DNA of 11,331 nucleotides from the NCBI GenBank assembly GCA_023424865.1, contig JAFADM010000187.1, positions 1 through 11,331 on the forward strand. Reading direction: 5' to 3'. The position numbers were made by a program, and so were the translations under genes. The stretch comes from Bacillota bacterium. Its GTDB lineage: Bacteria > Bacillota_A > Clostridia > DSM-8532. Positions 1-6,886 of the stretch are shown here, one piece after another. Each line of letters starts with the position of its first letter. Positions within the stretch are counted from its first letter, which is position 1. The notes under the pieces were generated by a model. It was not told the origin of the DNA. It worked only from the letters and a program-made list of their open reading frames with translations, and did no database searches.

Positions 1-2123
1 TGTCCAATATCATTAACGTGGGCATACAGCAGGGCGGAATTGAAAATGCAGTGCCAGAGGCGCTTCGACCCGAAACCTATGACAAAATAAGCCTGTTTCT
101 GGATGACAGCGGGAAAGAGCTTTTGGCTTCCGCTTACCGTTTAGCTGACAAGGATACCCTTTCTGAGAAAGATTATAACCGTTACGTTAAGGATTATCCC
201 CTCCTTGAGTCCCAGTCCCTGTATTTAATTAACACAGAGGACGGAGATACACTAAGCCGTTTGGATGATTTACTCGGAAAAACACTTATGACGGTATATG
301 GCCTTGAAAAGGAAGGAATAAAGGCGTTTGGCGAAATGGCGGCCAATTTTCCGGCGGATGCGGATCCCTTTCAGGTTTTGGCTATGATGCCGGCCGAAGC
401 AGTGGCCCAGGCACGGGAAAAAATCAGCGAAGCTCAGGATTCTCTTCCTGAAACCATGATCTCCCAGGCTGCCATTGAATACGTCAAGCAGGAATACACC
501 GCTATTGGCATGAGCTTAAGCCGTCTCCAAAACAACTATATTATTCAGGCAGGCCTAATCATGCTTGTCATCTCCCTTTTAGCCATGGTGGCCTCCATTC
601 TGGCAGGCTTTCTGGCAGCCAAGGTGGCAGCGGCCTTCAGCCGGGATGTGCGCAAGGATTTGTTCAAGAAAGTGGAAAGCTTCTCCAGTGCGGAATTCGA
701 CAAATTTTCCACTGCCTCCCTCATCACCCGAACCACCAATGATATTCAGCAAATCCAGATGTTTCTGGTGCTTATGCTTCGAATACTCTTTTATGCACCC
801 ATTCTGGGAGTTGGCGGTGTTATTAAGGTACTGTCCACTAAAACCTCCATGGGCTGGGTTATCGGTGTTGCGGTAATGGCCATACTGACCCTTATCCTTA
901 TTCTTTTCGCTGTAGCAATACCTAAGTTCAAGGCTGTACAAAAGCTTGTGGACAAGGTGAATCTCATTGTCCGCGAGAGCCTTGTTGGTATACTTGTTAT
1001 AAGGGCCTTCAGCACCCAGCGGCATGAAGAAAACCGCTTTGACACAGCCAATAAAAATCTTACCAATACCAACCTTTTTGTAGGCCGTATAATGGCCCTT
1101 ATGATGCCTGTCATGATGTTTATTATGAACTCGGTATCCGTTCTCATTATTTGGGTAGGTGCCCACAGAGTGGACGAGGGCGTGCTTCAGGTAGGCGATA
1201 TGATGGCCTTCATTACCTATACCATGCAGATTATCATGTCCTTCCTCTTTCTTTCCATGGTGTCCTTCATCCTCCCCAGAGCCTCCGTCTCTGCAGCCCG
1301 TATCGGCGAGGTTCTTTCAACCCCTGTTACCATAAAGGATCCCGCTAAGGTTCTGTCCTTTGATAGCTTAAAAAAGGGTGTCGTGGAATTTAAGGATGTT
1401 TGTTTCAGGTATCCCGGTGCCGACAGCGACGTGCTTTCCAATATCAGCTTTACTGCCAAACCCGGAGAAACCACCGCCTTTATCGGAAGCACAGGCAGCG
1501 GCAAGTCCACTTTGGTAAACCTCATCCCCCGTTTCTATGATGCGACGAAAGGACAAATTTTACTTGGGGGTCAGGACATACGCCAAGTGGGACAAAAGGA
1601 TTTAAGAGAAAAAATCGGCTATATTCCCCAGAAGGCCGTCCTCTTTTCCGGAACCATAGAAAGCAATTTAAAATACGGTGTTGAAGATGCGTCTCAGGAG
1701 GTTCTGGAACGGTCGGCCGCCATTGCCCAGGCCGACGGATTTATTAAGGAAAAGGAGTTCGGCTATGACGAGCCAATTTCACAGGGAGGCACCAATGTGT
1801 CAGGGGGACAAAAGCAGCGTCTCTCCATTGCCCGTGCCTTAGTTAAAAATGCGGACGTCTATATTTTTGACGACAGCTTTTCAGCTTTGGACTACAAAAC
1901 CGATGCCGCTCTCAGAAGAGCTCTCAAAAAGGAAATGAAGGACTCGACCTTATTAATTGTGGCGCAGCGCATCAGTACCATCATGAACGCGGAGCAGATA
2001 ATTGTACTGGACGATGGCCGGATTGTGGGAAAGGGCACCCACCGTGAGCTTCTCCAAACCTGCGACGTTTATAAGGAAATTGCCCTATCACAATTATCCA
2101 AGGAGGAATTGGCCAATGAGTGA
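1..2123 (+). CDS. Heterodimeric multidrug-type ABC exporter, degenerate-site half (5' truncated)
   Basis: This is a membrane-embedded half-transporter (TMD-NBD) that should pair with the next gene's product to export a substrate using ATP. The reading frame is open to the left edge (first full codon at 3), so the true start and most of TM1 lie outside; the GTG at 18 is internal. Numbering from that GTG, residues 1-170 form a hydrophilic segment that should lie outside the cell between TM1 and TM2. TM helices follow (about 174-205, 247-272, 280-302, 355-382, 395-420), then the NBD. Visible motifs are Walker A GSTGSGKS (490-497), Q-loop Gln538, signature VSGGQ (594-598) and Walker B ending in Asp618. 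The catalytic Glu position is Asp619 and the H-loop is Gln650, as in degenerate halves of heterodimeric exporters (TM287/288 and BmrCD class). Its last 8 bases overlap the partner gene. The substrate cannot be inferred. Confidence 0.93.
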   Translation, partial: SNIINVGIQQGGIENAVPEALRPETYDKISLFLDDSGKELLASAYRLADKDTLSEKDYNRYVKDYPLLESQSLYLINTEDGDTLSRLDDLLGKTLMTVYGLEKEGIKAFGEMAANFPADADPFQVLAMMPAEAVAQAREKISEAQDSLPETMISQAAIEYVKQEYTAIGMSLSRLQNNYIIQAGLIMLVISLLAMVASILAGFLAAKVAAAFSRDVRKDLFKKVESFSSAEFDKFSTASLITRTTNDIQQIQMFLVLMLRILFYAPILGVGGVIKVLSTKTSMGWVIGVAVMAILTLILILFAVAIPKFKAVQKLVDKVNLIVRESLVGILVIRAFSTQRHEENRFDTANKNLTNTNLFVGRIMALMMPVMMFIMNSVSVLIIWVGAHRVDEGVLQVGDMMAFITYTMQIIMSFLFLSMVSFILPRASVSAARIGEVLSTPVTIKDPAKVLSFDSLKKGVVEFKDVCFRYPGADSDVLSNISFTAKPGETTAFIGSTGSGKSTLVNLIPRFYDATKGQILLGGQDIRQVGQKDLREKIGYIPQKAVLFSGTIESNLKYGVEDASQEVLERSAAIAQADGFIKEKEFGYDEPISQGGTNVSGGQKQRLSIARALVKNADVYIFDDSFSALDYKTDAALRRALKKEMKDSTLLIVAQRISTIMNAEQIIVLDDGRIVGKGTHRELLQTCDVYKEIALSQLSKEELANE
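2100..2106 (+). promoter_or_regulatory. Ribosome binding site that sets the start of the second ABC half
   Basis: AAGGAGG lies inside the end of the first ABC gene, 9 nt before the ATG at 2116. This near-perfect Shine-Dalgarno site decides the start. The frame is open further upstream, but those codons overlap the conserved NBD end of the first gene and have no such site. The position implies translational coupling of the two exporter halves. Confidence 0.85.
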
Positions 2124-3981
2124 AGGAAAAAATCAGCGTCCTCCCCGCCGTCAAGGAGTAGGAGGCCCCTTTGGAGCACCCATGGGTATGCCGGGTGAAA
2201 AGGCCAAGAATTTTAAGGAGACGATGAAAAAGCTCATCGCTTACCTTTCACCCTATAAGGTTTCCATAATCATTGTATTTATCTTTGCCGCAGCCAGTGC
2301 CGCCTTTGCCATCGTAGGGCCTAAAATATTGGGAAATGCCACCACTACGTTGTTTGAAGGACTTGTCAGCAAGGTGACAGGCCAGGGCGGAGGCATTGAC
2401 TTTGATTCCATTGCAAGAACAGCGCTCTTTCTTTTAGGATTATACATTATAAGTACCCTTTTCGGTTTTGTGCAGGGCTATGTTATGTCCGGTGTTACCC
2501 AAAAGGTTTCCTACTCCATGCGTAAGGCGCTGGCGGAGAAAATCAACCGGCTGCCCCTCAAGTATTTTGACGGAAAAACCCATGGCGAGGTCTTGTCCCG
2601 TGTGACCAACGATGTGGATACGGTAAGCCAGACCTTGAACCAGAGCCTTTCCCAGATTATTACATCTGTTACCACCCTTATCGGTGTCTTCATAATGATG
2701 CTCTCCATCAGCTGGCTTATGACACTGGCCTCTCTGGTTATCCTGCCTCTATCCATGATCTTCATAACATTGGTTGTGAAATCCTCTCAGAAATACTTTA
2801 AGGAGCAGCAGGAATATCTGGGCCATGTCAACGGCCATGTGGAAGAGATGTACGGGGGCCATGTCATCATGAAGGCCTTTAACGGTGAGGAACGTTCCGT
2901 AAGAAAGTTTGATGAGCTAAACGACACCCTGTATCACTCTGCCTGGAAATCCCAGTTCTTATCCGGTATGATGATGCCCATTATGGGCTTTATAGGCAAC
3001 CTGGGCTATGTTATGGTTGCCATGCTGGGAGGCTGGCTGGCTATCCAGAGGGCCATTCAGGTGGGCGACATTCTTTCCTTTATCCAGTACAACCGCCAGT
3101 TTTCCCAGCCCATTACCCAGGTTGCTCAGATAAGCAATGTGCTTCAATCAACGGCAGCTGCGGCAGAAAGGGTATTCGAATTTCTCGATCATCCTGAGGA
3201 AGCTCCCGACACCGCCTCCCCCTTAAGCACCGGCAGCATTACCGGAGAAGTTGCGTTTGAGAATGTCCATTTCGGCTATAACCCGGAAAAGATTATTATC
3301 AATGACTTTTCCGCTTCCATAAAGCCGGGGCAGAAGGTGGCAATAGTAGGTCCTACCGGTGCGGGTAAAACCACTATTGTAAAGCTCCTGATGCGTTTCT
3401 ATGAGCTCAACAGCGGCTCCATCCTCATTGACGGCCACGACATCAAGTCCTTTACCAGGGACGATCTTCGCAGCATGTTCGGCATGGTTCTCCAGGACAC
3501 CTGGCTGTTTAACGGAAGCATCATGGAAAACATCCGTTACGGCAAGCTTGATGCTACCGATAACGATGTCATAGAAGCTGCCAAGGCGGCTCATGTGGAT
3601 CACTTTGTAAGAACCCTTCCCGACGGGTACGCCATGGAGCTGAACGAAGAGGCCAGCAATGTCTCTCAGGGACAGAAGCAGCTTCTCACCATTGCCCGGG
3701 CCTTTTTGGCGGATCCCAAAATGCTTATTCTGGATGAGGCCACAAGCTCGGTGGACACACGAACGGAAATTCTTATTCAGAAGGCCATGCAAAACCTGAT
3801 GAAGGGCCGGACCAGCTTTATTATCGCCCATCGCCTTTCCACCATCCGTGATGCGGATCTCATTTTCGTCATGAAGGACGGGGATATCGTGGAGCAGGGC
3901 CGGCATGAAGAGCTCCTGGCTCAAAAGGGCTTCTACGCAAGCCTTTACAACAGCCAGTTTGAGAATTCCGAGGCTTCCTGA
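2116..3981 (+). CDS. Heterodimeric multidrug-type ABC exporter, catalytic half
   Basis: This 621-residue TMD-NBD half-transporter is the partner of the preceding gene. A Gly/Pro/Met-rich tail (about 1-30) precedes TM helices near 48-68, 103-125, 180-200, 203-222 and 285-310. The NBD shows Walker A GPTGAGKT (412-419), Q-loop Gln460, Walker B ending in Asp540 followed by catalytic Glu541, and H-loop His572. Its signature is VSQGQ (516-520) rather than SGGQ, so the composite site formed with the partner's Walker motifs is the degenerate one. The other site (this subunit's Walker A/B, Glu and His plus the partner's SGGQ) looks fully active. The N-terminal segment before TM2 is short, unlike that of the partner. 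The start is the ATG at 2116, which follows AAGGAGG and overlaps the upstream stop by 8 bp. The family is clear, the substrate is not; drug, lipid or peptide export are all possible. Confidence 0.95.
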   Translation: MSEGKNQRPPRRQGVGGPFGAPMGMPGEKAKNFKETMKKLIAYLSPYKVSIIIVFIFAAASAAFAIVGPKILGNATTTLFEGLVSKVTGQGGGIDFDSIARTALFLLGLYIISTLFGFVQGYVMSGVTQKVSYSMRKALAEKINRLPLKYFDGKTHGEVLSRVTNDVDTVSQTLNQSLSQIITSVTTLIGVFIMMLSISWLMTLASLVILPLSMIFITLVVKSSQKYFKEQQEYLGHVNGHVEEMYGGHVIMKAFNGEERSVRKFDELNDTLYHSAWKSQFLSGMMMPIMGFIGNLGYVMVAMLGGWLAIQRAIQVGDILSFIQYNRQFSQPITQVAQISNVLQSTAAAAERVFEFLDHPEEAPDTASPLSTGSITGEVAFENVHFGYNPEKIIINDFSASIKPGQKVAIVGPTGAGKTTIVKLLMRFYELNSGSILIDGHDIKSFTRDDLRSMFGMVLQDTWLFNGSIMENIRYGKLDATDNDVIEAAKAAHVDHFVRTLPDGYAMELNEEASNVSQGQKQLLTIARAFLADPKMLILDEATSSVDTRTEILIQKAMQNLMKGRTSFIIAHRLSTIRDADLIFVMKDGDIVEQGRHEELLAQKGFYASLYNSQFENSEAS

Positions 3982-4026
3982 GGAAAAAAGCATCCCAGGT
4001 CATTCGGTTGAATAGTGGGTAAGTGC

Positions 4027-4062
4027 AAAAAAGCAGACGAATTGAAAACCGCCTGCTTTTTT
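4027..4062. terminator. Intrinsic terminator, probably bidirectional
   Basis: The stem AAAAAAGCAGACG (4027-4039) pairs with CGCCTGCTTTTTT (4050-4062) around a 10-nt loop. Read on the plus strand it has one A-C mismatch and a T6 tail, and ends about 80 nt past the exporter stop codon. Read on the minus strand the same position becomes a G-U pair, giving 13 continuous pairs with its own T6 tail. It can thus end the exporter transcript and could also stop minus-strand transcripts that have run through ydcF. Confidence 0.8.
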
Positions 4063-4077
4063 GTGTTATTTTGACCT

Positions 4078-4119
4078 CAAGGTGTGCAGCGAGTTGTTTT
4101 CCTTCCCCCGTACACCTTG
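4078..4119. repeat. Inverted repeat, 10-bp arms with 22-nt loop
   Basis: CAAGGTGTGC (4078-4087) pairs with GTACACCTTG (4110-4119). Nine pairs are Watson-Crick and one is G-U in plus-strand RNA. The loop is rich in T and C near its 3' side. There is no U-tract, so it is not a standard terminator. It could be a leader stem-loop or a binding site; its function is unknown. Confidence 0.5.
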
Positions 4120-4200
4120 CCATTTTAGTAGAATTTGTAAACCAAATATGATAATTTATTAGTATCTCTTTGATTTGCAATATGAAAGATGAAGGTGCTG

Positions 4201-4243
4201 TGGAGTAAAGACTTATGCCTGGCCAGGCATAAACCTTGCTCCA
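4201..4243. repeat. Extended hairpin containing a perfect 20-bp palindrome
   Basis: The core TTATGCCTGGCCAGGCATAA (4213-4232) is its own reverse complement. Outside it, 4201-4208 (TGGAGTAA) pairs with 4236-4243 (TTGCTCCA) through eight pairs, one of them G-U, separated from the core by a small irregular internal loop. As DNA the core resembles a dimeric operator. As RNA the whole forms a long stem with a GGCC or TGGCCA apex. No T-tract follows on either strand, which argues against a simple terminator. It lies 74 nt upstream of the ydcF-like start codon. Confidence 0.7.
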
Positions 4244-4260
4244 GCTCTCAATTAAGCCGG

Positions 4261-4284
4261 CAGATAGGAATAAAATACTATCTG
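4261..4284 (+). promoter_or_regulatory. Inverted repeat around a -10-like box upstream of the ydcF-like gene
   Basis: CAGATAG (4261-4267) and CTATCTG (4278-4284) are exact inverted copies separated by 10 AT-rich bases that contain TAAAAT (4271-4276), five of six matches to a sigma-A -10 box. It ends 32 nt before the ATG, which would fit a short leader with the ribosome site at 4301-4307. The corresponding -35 (TCAATT near 4248) is poor, so either the promoter needs an activator or the repeat is only a hairpin. Operator use is inferred. Confidence 0.35.
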
Positions 4285-4300
4285 TTCATTATAAGAGAAA

Positions 4301-4307
4301 GTGGTGA
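4301..4307 (+). promoter_or_regulatory. Ribosome binding site of the ydcF-like gene
   Basis: GAAAGTGGTGA (4297-4307) resembles the anti-16S consensus GAAAGGAGGTGA with one base missing. Its core GTGGTGA is 9 nt before the ATG at 4317. It is imperfect but well spaced, and it supports that start. Confidence 0.55.
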
Positions 4308-4316
4308 CATATCCAA

Positions 4317-4922
4317 ATGACCCCTCGTATCATAGAAGACATCACCCGATTCATTTTTGTTTCCGATACGCCCAAAGAGGCAGATATCCTCTTCCTTCCC
4401 GGCGGTTCCTTCCCCGAAATACCGGAAAAGGCTGCAAAGCTTTATCATGAAGGTTACGTTCGTTTGCTGCTTCCTTCCGGGGGAGTCAGTGTGAAATTGG
4501 GGAAATTCAGCGGGGTTAAGTCAAAGGCTGAAATTTACAATAAGGCTTATGAAACGGATTGTGACTTTTACACCGATGTCCTTATTAAAAACCAAGTTCC
4601 CTCCCGTGCCATTATCACTGAAAATCAATCGGGCCATACCAGGGACAACGCCTTTCTATCAAGGCGGGCAACAGACCAAAAGGGCCTGGACATCAAAAGC
4701 GCCTTAATTGTCTGCAAATCCTTTCACGCCAGAAGGTGCCTTATGCTTTATCAGATTGCCTTTCCTGAGGCTGAAATTCATGTTTGTCCCGTGGATATAA
4801 TGAATATCAGCCGTGATACCTGGCACACCCATGAATACGGCATTGACCGGGTCCTCGGCGAGCTGGCCCGGTGCGGGAACCAGTTTACAGGAGATATAAA
4901 GGAATATCTTAAACGTGGTTAG
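4317..4922 (+). CDS. YdcF/DUF218-family protein, soluble form
   Basis: This 201-residue protein has no signal peptide or TM helix and is therefore predicted cytoplasmic. It shows the DUF218 (YdcF-type) pattern: a first strand ILFLPGGS (24-31), LLLPSGG (50-56), a Glu-containing helix after it, EN-S-x-x-T-x-x-N (102-111, with Thr108 and Asn111), and ALIVCKSFHARR (129-140) with a conserved Phe-His and Arg. Related folds include E. coli YdcF, reported to bind S-adenosylmethionine, and the membrane-anchored SanA/ElyC group linked to envelope integrity, but no reaction is established for this soluble type. The gene follows a structured non-coding gap and seems to be transcribed alone. Its TAG stop overlaps the stop of the convergent ABC-F gene by 4 bp. 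Family assignment is strong; function is unknown. Confidence 0.88.
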   Translation: MTPRIIEDITRFIFVSDTPKEADILFLPGGSFPEIPEKAAKLYHEGYVRLLLPSGGVSVKLGKFSGVKSKAEIYNKAYETDCDFYTDVLIKNQVPSRAIITENQSGHTRDNAFLSRRATDQKGLDIKSALIVCKSFHARRCLMLYQIAFPEAEIHVCPVDIMNISRDTWHTHEYGIDRVLGELARCGNQFTGDIKEYLKRG

Positions 4923-6829
4923 CTAAACTGGGCCAGTTCTTCCGAAAGCTGCATCCATTGATCCATGAGCTTTTCATGATTCTCCGTCTCTCTTGCTTTT
5001 TCTTCCAGAAGGGCGCTTAGACGGTTATAATCGGAGGCGAATTCCTCCATCTCCTTCTCTATTTCCGTAAGCCTTTTTTCCGTATAGGCAATGCTCTCCT
5101 CCAGACGAAGCATTTTCTTTTCCAATTGCTTGGGGTCCGGCCTCTTGCGCCGGTTATCCTTATTCTCCCTCCGCTCCGTCTGAGAGGCCTGAAGCGCCCT
5201 TTGCTTTTCCTGATTGACCCATGCCTTCCAGGCACGGAATTCCTCATAATTGCCGTCGAAGGTAAACATTTGACCGTCTTCCAGCTCGCAGACGGATTGG
5301 GCAAATTTCCGGATAAAATAGCGGTCATGGGAAACAAAGAGGATAGTTCCCTCAAAATCATCCAGGGCTTCCTCAATCCACTCCCTGGCCGGTATGTCCA
5401 GATGGTTTGTGGGTTCGTCAAGGAGCAGAAAATTCACTTCGCTCTGCATGAGTATTAAAAGCCTCAGCCGGCTGCGCTCTCCCCCTGAAAGGGTACCCAC
5501 AGTTTTATAAACATCCTCTCCGGTAAACTTAAAACCGGCCAGAAGATTTCTAGCCCTGCCCTCGTCCATAATGAGAGTATGACGAATGGTGTCCAGGATG
5601 GTATATTCCGGATTATCAAAATGGACAATTTGGGGAAGATAGGCCGCCCTTACGCTGGGGCCCAGCCGGATGAGGCCGCTGTCCGCCTTTTCCTCATCCA
5701 AAATGATTTTTAAAAGGGTGGTTTTACCCGTCCCGTTGTTTCCCAATAGAGCCATACGGGCCTTTGTTTTTACGAGAAGATCAATACCTCCCAGAATGCT
5801 TCTGCCCTCATAGCTCTTTTTAACATTCTTTAAAAGAAGAACCTCCCGGCCTGAAAAGCCTTCGGTTTGAAAGCCGGAGGAAAGCTTTCGTTCCTTTTTG
5901 GGCTTCTCCACGCTGCGATCCACCATGCGCTCCAGGCGTTTTTCCATACCGAAGGCCCGTTTATGGAGCTTTGCGCTGTTTGTGCGGCGGGCCCATTCAT
6001 GCATGCGGTTTGCCGCTTCCTCCAGCTTTTTGATCTGCTTTTGCTCCTGCTCGTACCGAGCCAGCTGCTCAATGCGTCTTTGCTCCTTTAACAGGGCATA
6101 TTTGCTGTAATTGCCCTCATAACTCTCTGCTCTGCCGTCCTCAATCTCCACAATCCGATCCGTTACCTTGTCAAGGAAATAACGGTCGTGGGAGATGATG
6201 ACCACCGTACCCTCAAAATCCTCCAGATAGTCCTCCAGCCATTCCACGGACTGGATGTCCAGGTGGTTTGTAGGCTCGTCAAGAAGCAGGATATGACAAT
6301 CCATCAAGAGAATGCGCGCCAGATTAATGCGGGTCTTTTCCCCCCCGCTTAAGCTGTTGAAATTTCTTTGAAGCATATCCGAGTCAATATTAAGTCCCAT
6401 ACACACTCTTTTGACCAGAGTGTCTATGGAATAGCCCCCTCTGTTCTCATATTCGGACAATAAGGAGCCATAGCGCTTTACAAGTAAAGGATCCGAATCC
6501 GAGGCCATTTGGGCTTCCATTTCGGTAAGCCGGTGCTTTATTTCATGAAGCTCGTCAAAGGCCGAATTAACTACCTGAAACACCCGAATCTCATCCCCAT
6601 ATTCGGGAATCTGATCCAGAATACCCACTCTTTTGCCCCTGGCAATCATGAGCTCTCCGGCCTCATAGTTTTCAGCACCTGTAATGACTTTGAAGGCAGT
6701 GGTTTTCCCTGCTCCGTTTTTACCGATAAGACCAACGATATTCCCCTCAAAAACTTCAAAGGAAAGGCCTTTCAGTACATGATTGGAACCGTAATATTTA
6801 TGTATATCCTTTAATATGATTTCAGACAT
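4919..6829 (-). CDS. ABC-F family ATPase (ribosome-associated type, YdiF/Uup-like)
   Basis: This 636-residue protein has two ABC domains and no membrane helices, the layout of ABC-F translation factors that bind near the ribosomal E site. NBD1 has Walker A GKNGAGKT (36-43), signature LSGGEK (160-165), Walker B with LLLDEPTNHLD (181-191) and His214. An Arg/Lys-rich helical linker (about 240-320) is the expected P-site-tRNA interaction region. NBD2 has GNNGTGKT (363-370), LSGGER (447-452), LLLDEPTNHLD (468-478) and His501. Residues about 565-630 form a charged coiled coil, as in Uup/YdiF-type members. Both catalytic Glu residues are present. The start ATG at 6829 follows GAAAGGA at 11 nt. It is last in the minus-strand gene series. 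A housekeeping translation factor is likeliest; an antibiotic-protection role cannot be excluded by eye. Confidence 0.93.
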   Translation of the reverse strand: MSEIILKDIHKYYGSNHVLKGLSFEVFEGNIVGLIGKNGAGKTTAFKVITGAENYEAGELMIARGKRVGILDQIPEYGDEIRVFQVVNSAFDELHEIKHRLTEMEAQMASDSDPLLVKRYGSLLSEYENRGGYSIDTLVKRVCMGLNIDSDMLQRNFNSLSGGEKTRINLARILLMDCHILLLDEPTNHLDIQSVEWLEDYLEDFEGTVVIISHDRYFLDKVTDRIVEIEDGRAESYEGNYSKYALLKEQRRIEQLARYEQEQKQIKKLEEAANRMHEWARRTNSAKLHKRAFGMEKRLERMVDRSVEKPKKERKLSSGFQTEGFSGREVLLLKNVKKSYEGRSILGGIDLLVKTKARMALLGNNGTGKTTLLKIILDEEKADSGLIRLGPSVRAAYLPQIVHFDNPEYTILDTIRHTLIMDEGRARNLLAGFKFTGEDVYKTVGTLSGGERSRLRLLILMQSEVNFLLLDEPTNHLDIPAREWIEEALDDFEGTILFVSHDRYFIRKFAQSVCELEDGQMFTFDGNYEEFRAWKAWVNQEKQRALQASQTERRENKDNRRKRPDPKQLEKKMLRLEESIAYTEKRLTEIEKEMEEFASDYNRLSALLEEKARETENHEKLMDQWMQLSEELAQFS

Positions 6830-6840
6830 GAGTTTAACAT

Positions 6841-6870
6841 TCCTTTCAAATCAGATGTCCTTTAGAAAGG
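6841..6870 (-). promoter_or_regulatory. Ribosome binding site of the ABC-F gene within a possible stem
   Basis: On the minus strand GAAAGGA (6847-6841) is the Shine-Dalgarno site of the ABC-F gene, 11 nt before its ATG. Just upstream, CCTTTC (6870-6865) is complementary to its GAAAGG core, so a 6-bp stem with a 17-nt loop could hide the site. A competing short fold (CCTT with AAGG, 6870-6859) could free it. The stem is weak, and regulation is speculative. Confidence 0.4.
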
Positions 6871-6886
6871 TATCTTAAGCTTTACC

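Larger units (their letters stand above)
3982..4316. other. Non-coding gap with terminator and three inverted repeats
   Basis: No convincing gene lies in these 335 bases. From left to right the gap holds a terminator-like hairpin (4027-4062), an inverted repeat with a long loop (4078-4119), an AT-rich stretch with a possible -10 (TATGAT, 4147-4152) but no good -35, an extended hairpin with a perfect 20-bp palindrome (4201-4243), an inverted repeat around an AT-rich core (4261-4284) and a ribosome binding site (4301-4307). Such structure is more than a short spacer needs and suggests a regulated leader or operator region for the ydcF-like gene. That role is inference only. Confidence 0.6.

Noticed and set aside
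579..1166. Open frame on the minus strand opposite the first ABC gene (195 codons)
   Set aside because: It lies opposite conserved TM segments, and its His/Asn/Lys-rich product matches no family I recognise.
2002..2115. N-terminal extension of the second ABC half to an upstream ATG
   Set aside because: It would overlap the conserved C-terminus of the first half by more than 100 bases, and an AAGGAGG site clearly marks the ATG at 2116.
2821..2870. Three closely spaced GGCCATGT copies in the second ABC gene
   Set aside because: They encode a Gly-His-Val-containing stretch of an ordinary intracellular-loop region and are explained by protein coding.
3223..3993. Long open frame on the minus strand opposite the second ABC gene (256 codons)
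   Set aside because: It is fully antisense to a strongly conserved NBD, has no recognisable domain, and reads as a shadow of the codon usage on the other strand.
4182..4208. Eight-codon mini-ORF (MKDEGAVE) whose stop overlaps the left arm of the palindromic hairpin
   Set aside because: The position is suggestive of a leader peptide, but there is no Shine-Dalgarno site and no codon run typical of attenuation.
5126..5458. Plus-strand open frame opposite the ABC-F gene
   Set aside because: It is antisense to NBD2 motifs of an intact gene and shows no domain.
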